This document shows, in pieces, positions 8,562-16,361 of a stretch of 64,000 nucleotides of DNA. Made by a program: the position numbers and the translations under genes. Positions within the stretch are counted from its first letter, which is position 1; every line of letters begins with the position of its first letter. This DNA comes from UBA7672 sp965229115 (GTDB taxonomy: Bacteria > Pseudomonadota > Alphaproteobacteria > Caulobacterales > Hyphomonadaceae): positions 90,328 through 154,327 of the forward strand of contig CBDDIR010000001.1 in the NCBI GenBank assembly GCA_965229115.1. The letters run 5' to 3'. The notes beneath the pieces were generated by a model. That model was not told the DNA's origin. It saw only the letters and a program-made list of their open reading frames with translations, and did not search any database.

Positions 8562-8993
8562 CTAGGAAACCGCCCCTTCGCGGTGCGGAGCGGGCGCGTT
8601 GCGCGGCGGCGCCGCCAGATCCCAGATCGCGACGACCACCATCAAGGTCAGGCCGGGATAGAGGAGCCACGCCGTCGGCCAACCTCGGGTCGCCATGAGC
8701 ACCGCCGCCGCAAGCACCAAGATCGGCCCGATGACGCTCAACGCCATTCGCGCCCACCGGCGATGACGAAGCCCGCCGACCGTGTTGGCGACGAGGGCGA
8801 TCACGGCGAACAGCGGCAGAAGGTAACGGATGAAGACGCCTTCGTACTGGCTCAGAAAGCCGAGACCAAGCGCGGCGCCAAGACTCGCGAGAGCCGGGAA
8901 GCAGGCCGCGCACCCCATGGCGGTGACGATCGAGCCGATGACGCCCGCCTTGTCGGCCGCGCGTGTGAGAGGATTCTGGATGGGCATCGGCAT
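8562..8993 (-). CDS. merC: Mercury transporter MerC
   Basis: A 143-residue four-helix membrane protein beginning with DKAGVIGSI and bearing the mercury-binding MGCAACFP motif (Cys28, Cys31), typical of MerC. MerC offers an extra uptake route for Hg(II) and organomercurials. It is the first gene after the mer promoter, about 80 bp from the -10 element. No defects are visible. Confidence 0.9.
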   Translation of the reverse strand: MPMPIQNPLTRAADKAGVIGSIVTAMGCAACFPALASLGAALGLGFLSQYEGVFIRYLLPLFAVIALVANTVGGLRHRRWARMALSVIGPILVLAAAVLMATRGWPTAWLLYPGLTLMVVVAIWDLAAPPRNAPAPHREGAVS

Positions 8994-9072
8994 GGCCTCG
9001 GCGACTTCGGTGGAACCGTCAGAGCGACGCTGCGGTCATGAGCGCAGCTTGCCCCAGAGGGCTGAGGATCGT

Positions 9073-9103
9073 TAGATACGATCTGTAGCGACTACAGACT
9101 CAA
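9073..9103 (-). promoter_or_regulatory. mer promoter and MerR operator
   Basis: On the minus strand TTGAGT (-35, 9098-9103) and TATCTA (-10, 9073-9078) are separated by 19 bp, the over-long spacer that MerR-family activators untwist. Inside the spacer is the perfect dyad CTGTAGtcgCTACAG (9083-9097). It lies between merC and divergent merR, so MerR would repress and, with Hg(II), activate the mer operon from here. Confidence 0.9.
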
Positions 9104-9131
9104 GCCCTAAAATTGCGAGGCGCAGAACAGC

Positions 9132-9557
9132 ATGGCGGATACCGCGATCCAGATCGGCGAACTGTCCCGGCGCACGGGCTGCAACATCGAGACGATCCGC
9201 TACTACGAGCGGATCGGCCTGATGCCAGCCCCGCCGCGGCGGGGCCGCTACCGAAGCTATGGCGCTGGCGACGTCGGCCGGCTGGGCTTCGTGCGCCGCG
9301 CCCGCGAGTTGGGCTTCACCCTGGACGAAGTGCGTGCGCTGCTCGGGCTTGCGGCCGGCGGCGAGGCTTCGTGCGCCGAGGTGCGCGTCCTGGCGTCGGC
9401 GCATCTCGGGGATGTGAGAGCTCGTATCGCCGATCTCAAGCGGATGGAGCGGGTCCTGGCCGATTCCGTGCGGGCCTGCGACGCCGGACAGGATCCCGGC
9501 TGCCCCCTGATTGACGCTCTCTATGCGGAGCCGCGGCTCCCGCAGACTGGCTGTTAG
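9132..9557 (+). CDS. merR: Mercury-responsive regulator MerR
   Basis: A 141-residue MerR-family regulator. The winged-helix DNA-binding domain (IGELSRRTGCNIETIRYYER, residues 8-27) is followed by a dimerisation helix and the Hg(II) site: Cys81, Cys116 and Cys124 (CDAGQDPGC followed by PLIDAL), matching the three-cysteine mercury signature and not the lead or zinc versions. It is transcribed divergently from the mer operon and flanks the 19-bp-spacer operator. Confidence 0.95.
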   Translation: MADTAIQIGELSRRTGCNIETIRYYERIGLMPAPPRRGRYRSYGAGDVGRLGFVRRARELGFTLDEVRALLGLAAGGEASCAEVRVLASAHLGDVRARIADLKRMERVLADSVRACDAGQDPGCPLIDALYAEPRLPQTGC

Positions 9558-9689
9558 TACACATCAGGTCAAAGGCCTCGCCGCCTTGCGCCATCGCCCC
9601 GGCGTCCGACGGGGCGACGGAGAGTCCGGCCCAGAACGCACCCGTCACCCGCTCTCCGACGTTCGCGATCCCGGTATTCCTAGCCTTCG

Positions 9690-9810
9690 CGGCTGCCTGT
9701 TCCAGCCGCGTCCGCCCCGAGCTTGGCTAATTCGATGTCGAGCCCGCGACGGCCCCGCAGTCGCATCGATTGCGATCTGGAAAGGCCGTTCAATCCGAAC
9801 AGGCGCAATG
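9690..9810 (-). repeat. Decayed second copy of the tniA 5' end and transposon end
   Basis: This stretch aligns base for base with 3790-3900, the first codons of tniA plus its upstream end. The shared core includes CCTGTTC.AGCCGC..CCGCCC and ATTCGATGTC, in the same orientation. In this copy the start codon is TCG and the frame hits TAG at the fifth codon, so it is not a gene. Motifs such as GCATCGATTGCGAT and CAATCCGAAC suggest old TniA-binding sites. The mer operon thus lies between two directly repeated tni ends. Apart from this, 9558-10202 holds no gene I can support. Confidence 0.7.
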
Positions 9811-10262
9811 ATTCCGAACGCCAGGGTGTGGAATTTCAGAGGCTTACTGAACCCGCCCAGTCGCAGTCAATTCGAGCACCGACAGGCGATCTGTGCGACC
9901 AAACGAGAAACCCGCATCTACCTAGGCGAATTCCACAACTCAAGTTCGCGGAGCGATTCCTACCCAAACGGAGTATAAGAGTTGGCGCATGGCCATCCGC
10001 GCCGCCGTAGGCGCTCAGCGCGAAAGCCCGCGCCGCCGAGATCCCAGCCCTGAATTTCACGCTATCGCGACTGATTTTCAAGTAGACTCCCCCCGGTCTC
10101 ACAAACCGGTGTGTTTTGAACGTCGAACGTGATCAGTGAGATCGTCGGCTGCGACGCTCGTGGCTTTGCAAAGCTGTAATATTCGCTTTTACTTGCCGAA
10201 TCTTGAAGCGCCGCGCCGGCCGCCCCCAACCAGCGCGCGCCTTGGTTGAGGAGATCAAGACA

Positions 10263-10685
10263 GTGTCGGAGCTATCCAACAAAACCCCGGACCCAATGGA
10301 TGTCGCCCTGGGTGCGGCGGTGCGAATCCGCAGGCGGACCATCGGCATGTCGCAAGATGCCCTGGCCGAGCAGTGCGGCGTCAGTTTCCAGCAAATCCAG
10401 AAGTATGAGAACGGCGCGAACCGCATCTCGTTCTCGCGGCTGGTGCAGATCGCCCGCGCCCTGCGCTGCCGCGTGGTGGACCTGATGGACGTCCTCGACA
10501 CCCCGGGCCACGACGCGGTGGGCGACCTGGATCTGCTGTCGCGCATGCGCACGCCAGGCGCCCTGGAACTCCTGGCCGCGTTCGAGAAACTGCCGCAGGA
10601 CGCACGCGCCTCCCTCGTCAGCTTCATGCGGGCCCTGACCGGCCCCGATGGCGTTCAGCGCAGCAAGCAGAAGGAACTGGCCTAG
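10263..10685 (+). CDS. XRE-family helix-turn-helix regulator
   Basis: A 140-residue Cro/CI-like DNA-binding protein: the helix-turn-helix covers about residues 17-70 (MSQDALAEQCGVSFQQIQKY, then NRISFSRLVQIA), with a helical C-terminal tail. Such short XRE regulators are frequent in Caulobacterales. I chose GTG 10263 (MSELSNKTPD) because GAGGAG lies 9-14 bp upstream; an in-frame ATG at 10203 would add 20 residues. No obvious target gene lies beside it. Confidence 0.8.
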   Translation: MSELSNKTPDPMDVALGAAVRIRRRTIGMSQDALAEQCGVSFQQIQKYENGANRISFSRLVQIARALRCRVVDLMDVLDTPGHDAVGDLDLLSRMRTPGALELLAAFEKLPQDARASLVSFMRALTGPDGVQRSKQKELA

Positions 10686-10740
10686 GTAGCGCGGCGGCAA
10701 ATATGGTTCTTGGAAAGTAGGTTCGCGCTAGGGCCTGTGT

Positions 10741-10919
10741 TCAGTTGAGCAACATGATAGCGCCGACCAGATGGATGGCGGCTAGGAAGTTACGTGCGAG
10801 CTTGTCGTAACGCGTCGCGATGGCGCGGCAGATGCTTCATCTTATTGAAGAACCTCTCGACGAGGTTGCGCCCGCGATAGAGCGCGAAGTCGCATTGGCG
10901 CGGTGTGACGCGATTGGCT
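10741..10919 (-). pseudogene. IS5-family (IS427-like) transposase C-terminal remnant
   Basis: On the minus strand the first part reads TPRQCDFALYRGRNLVERFF and, after a one-base frame change near 10830, continues RAIATRYDKLARNFLAAIHL and LVGAIMLLN then stop. This is the conserved end of IS427/IS1031-type transposases, including the Glu of the DDE triad in VERFF. The N-terminal two thirds are missing and the frame is broken. Confidence 0.8.
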
Positions 10920-11142
10920 TTTAGCCGAAGCCCGCGTCGTCATCGAGCGCTGGCGGATGGAATACAACCGCGTCAGGCCGCACTCGGCGCACGGTGGACT
11001 GACGCCGGAGGCCGGGCGGCTGCGCAACTTGATCAGCGAGAAGGAAGGCGGTGCCCAGTGGTATTGCGCGTTCGACCCCGAACGAGTCGCCATCCTGCTC
11101 GTTGGCGGCGACAAATCATCAGCCCGTTTGATGACTCCCTAG
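10920..11142 (+). pseudogene. Hybrid remnant: IS3 transposase tail joined to a HigB/Gp49-type toxin fragment
   Basis: The frame reads EARVVIERWRMEYNRVRPHS then GGLTPE, the end of IS3-family OrfB proteins (integrase C-terminal region). It then changes to WYCAFDPERVAILLVGGDKS, which resembles the core of HigB/DUF891 (phage Gp49-like) toxins, and stops at 11142. Neither part is complete. The fusion looks like an accident of successive insertions and deletions. Confidence 0.55.
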
Positions 11143-11175
11143 TAGAAGCCGCCCGAACTGACGCCTGAGGCCAAC

Positions 11176-11268
11176 CTATGACTTCAGTCGTTGGATGGCC
11201 ACATAGAGGCCGGTGACGCCCAGGAAAACCATCAAGCCCCCCAGGCCGCCAACGAGAACGCCGATCAT
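11176..11268 (-). CDS. Small single-helix membrane peptide (30 aa)
   Basis: A 30-codon frame starting at ATG 11268 encodes a peptide beginning MIGVLVGGLGGLMVFLGVTG and ending VAIQRLKS. It has one strongly hydrophobic glycine-rich helix (about 2-24) and a basic C-terminus, giving a probable inner-membrane topology with the tail in the cytoplasm. A near-perfect AAGGAG lies 7 bp before the ATG, which supports real translation. I do not recognise a family. The neighbours are IS fragments, so its original operon is lost or it is free-standing. Confidence 0.5.
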   Translation of the reverse strand: MIGVLVGGLGGLMVFLGVTGLYVAIQRLKS

Positions 11269-11616
11269 TTTTCCGCTCCTTCGCGCTGTTCTTCCTGAAC
11301 AACTCCTGAGAAGCTTACAGGTTCGACCGGAGTGGCCTGACTTACGTTACGCTGCGTTCCGAGCATCCAGACCTATGACGCCCTTCACCCTATCACCGAA
11401 CGACTATCGACACTTCGCAACGTGATCCGGCAGCAGCCTGTCATTCACACGGAGAGCGGGACGGGCGCCGACTTCGGGCTGGGAAGAGAGCGGCGCCCGT
11501 CCCGAGCACATGGCGGCATCCAAGGGGATGGAAGATGGCCGTGTGACACGATGTCAACCGTAGGCGCGCGCCAGATCACCGTCCACCGGAAATCGACCGC
11601 CTGAACCGCCCCGGGT

Positions 11617-11640
11617 TGAGGTGGCGCCGGAAATTCGGAC
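11617..11640. repeat. Relic IS3-type terminal sequence, copy A
   Basis: A 24-bp sequence (starting TGAGGTGGCGCC, ending ATTCGGAC) is identical to 42556-42579. Its TG start and TTCGGAC(A/G) motif resemble left ends of IS3-family elements. Here it abuts the left end of another IS3 element by 4 bp. Upstream, 11269-11616 shows no gene. Confidence 0.5.
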
Positions 11641-11707
11641 GGTTTGACCTGCCCCTGATTTTTTCCTCCACGCGGAGCTAGAGTCCGGCCCTTGAGAGGA
11701 CGGACGG

Positions 11708-11974
11708 ATGAAGTGAGCGAGATTTACGGAAGAGCAGATCATTGGGATCCTGCGGGAGAACGAGGCTGGGGCGATGGCAGGGGAGCTGGCCCGCAAGCAC
11801 GGTGTTTCCGAGCGCACGATCTACGCCTGGAAGGCCAAGTTTGGCGGGATGAGCGTGTCGGACGCCCAGCGGCTGCGCGCGCTGGAGGACGAGAACCGGC
11901 GGCTCAAGTCGCTGCTGGCGGACGCCATGCTCGACAAGGCGGCGTTGAACGAGCTGCTTGCGAAAAAATGGTAG
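11708..11974 (+). pseudogene. IS3 OrfA with early stop codon
   Basis: The frame encodes the helix-turn-helix OrfA (RFTEEQIIGIL, then ARKHGVSERTIYAWKAKFGG and a leucine-zipper-like coiled coil, LRALEDENRRLKSLLADAML). The expected start reads ATG-AAG-TGA, so codon 3 is a stop, probably C-to-T from the usual Arg. Translation could only begin at an internal ATG (11774), removing part of the DNA-binding domain. The frame ends at 11974 next to the A6 slip site. Confidence 0.75.
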
Positions 11975-12915
11975 GGCCCGTCGCCGTGCGCGAAGGCGTC
12001 GCTCATCTGCGGACGATGTTCGAGATCAGCGAGCGGCGGGCCTGCTCCATCGTGATGGCCGACCGCAAGATGGCGCGCTACCGATCCTGCCGGCCGCCGG
12101 AGACGGCGTTGCGCGAGCGCCTGCGCGCGCTGGCGACCCAGCGACGGCGGTTCGGCTACCGGCGTCTGTTCGTGCTGCTGCGGCGGGAGGGCGAGCCGTC
12201 AGGCAGGAACCGCATCTACCGGCTCTACCGCGAGGAGGGGCTAACGGTGCGCAAGCGCCGGTCTCGCCGCTGCGCCATTGGCACAAGGGCCCCGATCCTG
12301 GTCGAGGCCAGAGCCAACGCCCGCTGGTCGCTGGACTTCGTGCATGACCAGTTCGCCGGCGGGCGGCGGGCGGCGGGCGGCGGGCGGCGGTTCCGGGTCC
12401 TCAACGTCGTTGATGACGTCACCCGTGAGTGCCTGGCTGCGATTCCGGACACCTCGATCTCGGGCCGGCGCGTGGCGCGAGAGCTGACGGCGCTGATCCA
12501 GCGGCGCGGCCGCCCCGGCATGATCGCCAGCGATAACGGCACGGAGTTCACGTCCACCGCCATCCTGACCTGGGCGGAGGATCACCAGGTGGCCTGGCAC
12601 TACATCGCGCCGGGCAAGCCGACCCAGAACGGCTTCGTCGAAAGCTTCAACGGCCGGATGCGCGACGAACTGCTGAACGAGAGCCTGTTCTTCAGCCTCG
12701 ATCACGCCCGCCAGAAGCTGGCGGCATGGACCGTCGACTACAACACCGCCCGGCCGCACTCGGCCATCGGCTACCAGACCCCCGCAGCCTACGCCAGGCA
12801 CCTGAACGCAACAGGCCGACCCGCTGCGCAATGTGGAAGCTCCACGGCCCGGCCTGTTGCTCACACCGCGCCGCAAGGCGTAATCCCTGCCGAGACTCTG
12901 GTCCGCGCTGGATGA
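11968..12915 (+). CDS. IS3-family OrfB transposase (DDE integrase)
   Basis: In the -1 frame relative to orfA, joined at AAAAAA (11963-11968), the usual IS3 frameshift signal. The 315-residue frame has the HTH_21 region (RRFGYRRLFVLLRREG) and an integrase core with Asp in WSLDFVHD, Asp in ASDNGTEF and Glu in FVESFNGR. An in-frame repeat of GGGCGGC units at about 12358-12390 inserts extra Gly/Arg/Ala residues (FAGGRRAAGGGRRFRV) just after the first catalytic Asp, where relatives have only a short loop. Confidence 0.85.
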   Translation: MVGPVAVREGVAHLRTMFEISERRACSIVMADRKMARYRSCRPPETALRERLRALATQRRRFGYRRLFVLLRREGEPSGRNRIYRLYREEGLTVRKRRSRRCAIGTRAPILVEARANARWSLDFVHDQFAGGRRAAGGGRRFRVLNVVDDVTRECLAAIPDTSISGRRVARELTALIQRRGRPGMIASDNGTEFTSTAILTWAEDHQVAWHYIAPGKPTQNGFVESFNGRMRDELLNESLFFSLDHARQKLAAWTVDYNTARPHSAIGYQTPAAYARHLNATGRPAAQCGSSTARPVAHTAPQGVIPAETLVRAG

Positions 12916-13105
12916 AAGATCAGGGGCAGGTCAGGCTCGCCGCGTTGAGGCTTACAGGCCGCAGCCAGCGTGGCCCAACGTGCGGTGCGGATATCGATCT
13001 CGTTGTCGACCAGCATCCACTGGATCGCCTGACCAGGCGATTTGCCAGTGACGGAAGGGGTTGGACCGTCTCCCTGCCCTCGCTGGGAAACGGTCCACTG
13101 TTGGC

Positions 13106-15649
13106 TTAGAACCGATACTGGAGTTCTATCCCATAGGTGCGAGGAAAGTTCGGCTTCAACGTGACGCGCTGGACTCCGCTGGCCGAGGGGGCTCCGGTTC
13201 GGAAATCCTGATAGGCCAACTCATCAAAGGCATTCTTGACGTAACCGATCACTGTGTAGCGATCGTCGGCGTCCTTCCAAAGCGCCCGGAAGTCCACGAC
13301 TTCGTTCGATGGCGAACGGAAGCCCGGCTGAGCAAAAACGACGGCCTGTTGCTCGTCGGTGAAGGTGTAGGTGCCCCCAAGTATGAGATCCCCCTTAGCA
13401 AACTGGATTGTATAATTCAATCCGAGGTTGAGTTTGTTCTCCGGAGTTATGGGAAGCCTGTTTCCAACGAGGGTCTGGGGACGGCTGCCGTTCGGCAAAA
13501 CGACGCCCGTAGGTCGCGCGCCCGCCTGTAGCGCCTTCGGGTCCGCTGTGTCGACGAAGCAGCAGCCGCTCTTAAGTTCGGTGTTGAGGTACGAATAGCT
13601 CGCGAAGATCTGCAGATGATCGATCGGAGCCCACTGGGCCTCCATCTCCAGGCCCCAACTCACAGCGTCCAAATTCACGAACTGACTGCCCGTTGAGCCC
13701 GTCGTGGAGTTAAGAACCACGGACAGCGGCGCCTGAAAACCCTTATAGTCCGCGTAGAACAGCGCAGAATTCAGCTGGAACCGTCGCCCCACATTCTTCT
13801 TCAACCCGAGTTCGTAGTTGTCGACATACTCGGGATCGGCATAGGGGAACGGCGTCAGGCCATTGGACGCAAGCCAGCCGCCGGACTTGTAACCGCGGCT
13901 ATAGCGGACATAGGCGTTGGTGTCGGTATCCGGCTGCCACTGCAGCCCTAAGGTGCCCGTCCAGGCTTCATAGTCTGCGGCTAGGTCACGAGAAAGGCCG
14001 CCGTTTGCCGAGGGCCGCAGATTTGCAAAAAGCGGATTGGCTAGGCAGGAGGCGATGGTTGGGCCGCCGCAGACGACAAACGTGGTAAGATCCACCGCGA
14101 TTCCTTGTCCGACGGCGGCTGGTATCCCCGCAGCGGCTAAGATGGTGGTCGTGGTGTTGGTGCGCGACACGTAGCGAGCCGAGTCCGTACCCGACTTCTC
14201 GTCGACCGTGTACCGGAGGCCACCCGTAAGCGTGAGCGTATCAGTGACATCATAGTCGACCTGAACAAAGGCCGCATAGGAATCCACCTCCAGCGTACCT
14301 TCTACGAAGAGGTAGTTCCCCTTCGGGTTCGGCGCCGCCGGACCTCCGGTCGCCAGACTGATCGGGTTCTGAACGGCCGGATCGTTGAGGACTCGCTGGC
14401 CCTGGGGTTGCGCGTAGGTTTGATGATACTGGTACAGACCGGCGATCCAGCGCAGTGGCCCGTCCGTGTTCGAGGACAGGTTGATCTCATTGGAGTACCA
14501 TTTCTGGTCCTCGCGGTAGAAGAACCTCTGGTCCGGCGACACGCCCGTGGCGGTGTAGGGGCCGAAAGGCGTCGCGGTCGGCACGCTGAAGAGGCCGGCG
14601 CGCGATGAACGATCCTCGTCCCCAGCCGTGTCGTAGACATAGGATTGGTAGCCGGCCAGATACTTGAGGGTCATGCCGCCAAGATCCCAGGTGAGATCGA
14701 AGTGCAGTCGCTCATGATTGCTGAGCTTACCTTCACTCGTCTGGTTGGTGTTGATCTTGTAGGGGTCGGTCATCGCCGGATTAATTCCTGCGAAGCCGAA
14801 GGTCGGATTGTAGTAGAGGCCAGCGTTGCCGAGGCCGGTCGGGGACGTGGTGTCGTAGCGGCTCGTGATCGACTCGTGGACGTTGCCAACGCCGAAGCTG
14901 TCATCCCAGTCGAACTTCGAATACCGCAGGCGGGCCGTGATGTTCTCGCCGAGATCGGCTTCCAGCTGAGCCTCGACTATGTACCGCTTAACAGCGCTGG
15001 AATCGCCGGCAGGCCCGAGGTTCTCGAAGAAGCCCTCCTCTCGGCGTTCCAGAGAGCCGCCGAGGAGGAAGCGGAGGCCATCCGTGATCGGTCCGCGAAC
15101 CAAGGCGTCGGTCCGCCAAGTGCCGTAATTCCCAAGGACGGCGCGGACCTCACCATTGAAGTCCTCTGTCGGACGCTTGGCGATGATGTTCAGCGCCCCG
15201 CCGATGGAATTGCGCCCGTACAGCGTGCCTTGCGGTCCACGCAGAATCTCCGTGCGTTCGATAAGCAGCGACGGCGTGGCTGCATCGGCCATGGAGTTTG
15301 AGAAAATGCCGTCCGAGTAAAGCGCTACGGAAGGATCCGTGCCGATGGCATTGGTCAGGCGACCAAAGCCTCGGATCGAGAGGCGGTCGTTGTTGGTATA
15401 GGTGACGCTGGGTGAAACACGCGCCAAGTCCTCGACGTTGCCTACCCCAAGCAGGTCGCGCCGCTCGCTTGTATAGGCCGTCACGGCCACGGACACATCC
15501 TGAAGGCTCTGTTCGCGCTTTTCAGCCGTCACCACCAACTCTTCAATGGTGAAGCCGGTCTCTTGCGCCCAACTAGGCGAGGCCGCAGCGAGCGCGAGCG
15601 CGGATGCGCTGCATGCGAAGGCGAGTCGTAGATTTATGTAATTTTTCAT
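13106..15649 (-). CDS. TonB-dependent outer-membrane receptor
   Basis: An 847-residue receptor with a signal peptide (about 1-28, ending SWAQ), a TonB box-like segment (IEELVVTAEKR), a plug domain (SVAVTAYTSE, LRGPQGTLYGRNSIGGALNI) and a beta barrel ending in the aromatic Phe signature (YGIELQYRF). This sub-family in sphingomonads and Caulobacterales often imports hydrophobic organic substrates, as well as siderophores. The gene is intact. A G8 run sits 3 bp before the ATG as part of the ribosome-binding region, and a 14-bp palindrome lies about 50 bp upstream. Confidence 0.9.
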   Translation of the reverse strand: MKNYINLRLAFACSASALALAAASPSWAQETGFTIEELVVTAEKREQSLQDVSVAVTAYTSERRDLLGVGNVEDLARVSPSVTYTNNDRLSIRGFGRLTNAIGTDPSVALYSDGIFSNSMADAATPSLLIERTEILRGPQGTLYGRNSIGGALNIIAKRPTEDFNGEVRAVLGNYGTWRTDALVRGPITDGLRFLLGGSLERREEGFFENLGPAGDSSAVKRYIVEAQLEADLGENITARLRYSKFDWDDSFGVGNVHESITSRYDTTSPTGLGNAGLYYNPTFGFAGINPAMTDPYKINTNQTSEGKLSNHERLHFDLTWDLGGMTLKYLAGYQSYVYDTAGDEDRSSRAGLFSVPTATPFGPYTATGVSPDQRFFYREDQKWYSNEINLSSNTDGPLRWIAGLYQYHQTYAQPQGQRVLNDPAVQNPISLATGGPAAPNPKGNYLFVEGTLEVDSYAAFVQVDYDVTDTLTLTGGLRYTVDEKSGTDSARYVSRTNTTTTILAAAGIPAAVGQGIAVDLTTFVVCGGPTIASCLANPLFANLRPSANGGLSRDLAADYEAWTGTLGLQWQPDTDTNAYVRYSRGYKSGGWLASNGLTPFPYADPEYVDNYELGLKKNVGRRFQLNSALFYADYKGFQAPLSVVLNSTTGSTGSQFVNLDAVSWGLEMEAQWAPIDHLQIFASYSYLNTELKSGCCFVDTADPKALQAGARPTGVVLPNGSRPQTLVGNRLPITPENKLNLGLNYTIQFAKGDLILGGTYTFTDEQQAVVFAQPGFRSPSNEVVDFRALWKDADDRYTVIGYVKNAFDELAYQDFRTGAPSASGVQRVTLKPNFPRTYGIELQYRF

Positions 15650-15652
15650 GTT

Positions 15653-15707
15653 CCCCCCCCAGTCCGCTAGGCATTGTTGCCTCTATGCTGACGGTAATGA
15701 CAATTAC
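15653..15707 (-). promoter_or_regulatory. 5' control region of the TonB receptor: G8 tract and palindrome
   Basis: Eight consecutive G (minus strand; C at 15653-15660) end 3 bp before the receptor ATG and form the only purine-rich ribosome-binding sequence. The perfect palindrome GTAATgacaATTAC (15694-15707) lies upstream, the size of a MarR/TetR half-site pair. A MarR gene lies 1.8 kb away at 17488. Regulation is inferred. Confidence 0.45.
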
Positions 15708-15771
15708 TATAAGGCCATTGACGCATGACGCAATCCCCCCTCCCCCCGGGTCACGCGGCGAGCCTCTAGCA

Positions 15772-16243
15772 GGCTGTTGAAAAAGTCCGTAGCGGCGCCG
15801 GACTCGGCATCATTCGCTCTTTCCCAAAGGCGTTGAGGGGAAGGCGATGCGGGGTTCGGACAAGCGCTCGGGGTCGTTGTTTTCGTTTGTGGATCTGGAG
15901 TCGAGGGTTCGGCGCGATCATCCGCTGAGGCGGTCCGGTCGTTCACCGATGGGGCGCTGGAGAGCCTGACGCAGGACTTCGCGCGGCTCTATTCGGGGAT
16001 GGGTCGGCCCTCGATCCCGCCGGAGGCGCTGCTGCGGGCGATGCTGCTGCGGACGTTCTATTCGATCCGCTCGGAGCGGCAGCTGATGGAGCGGCTGGAG
16101 TTCGACCTGCTGTTCCGCTGCTTCGTGGGCCTGGGGATCGACGATCCGGGCTGGGACGATTCGAGCTTCACCAAGAACCGCGACCGGCTGCTGGAAGGCG
16201 AGATCGCGGCGAAGTCCTTGGCTGCGGTGCTGGCCCAGCCCTA
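15772..16243 (+). pseudogene. IS5/IS1182-like transposase, N-terminal remnant
   Basis: A terminal-looking GGCTGTTGAAAAAGTCC begins at 15773. From ATG 15847 the frame reads FVDLESRVRRDHPLR, shifts frame near 15930, and continues SFTDGALESLTQDF, PSIPPEALLRAMLLRTFYSI and GIDDPGWDDSSFTKNRDRLL, ending at 16243. This is the first third of an IS transposase; the catalytic part is gone. The residue up to 16361 reads FHGGDEIAFTARPW in one frame and is not identified. Confidence 0.75.
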
Positions 16244-16361
16244 GGTGAAGCGGCTGTTGGGCCCAACTCCAGCCCGACGGATCGCTCGCCGGCGAAATCA
16301 TCTTCCACGGCGGCGACGAAATCGCCTTCACTGCTCGCCCCTGGGCAACTTCTAGGCCTTA

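Larger units (their letters stand above)
11645..12933 (+). mobile_element. IS3-family insertion sequence
   Basis: A 1289-bp element with inverted ends: TGACCTGCCCCTGAT at 11645-11659 and its complement ATCAGGGGCAGGTCA at 12919-12933. It contains orfA and a -1-frame orfB, the IS3 arrangement. The flanking bases (GTT / GGC) do not form a clear target duplication. An orfA nonsense codon suggests an inactive copy. Confidence 0.8.

Noticed and set aside
12355..12392. GGC-rich microsatellite as an independent functional repeat
   Set aside because: It lies in frame inside an IS3 transposase and is better explained as slippage in a decaying gene.
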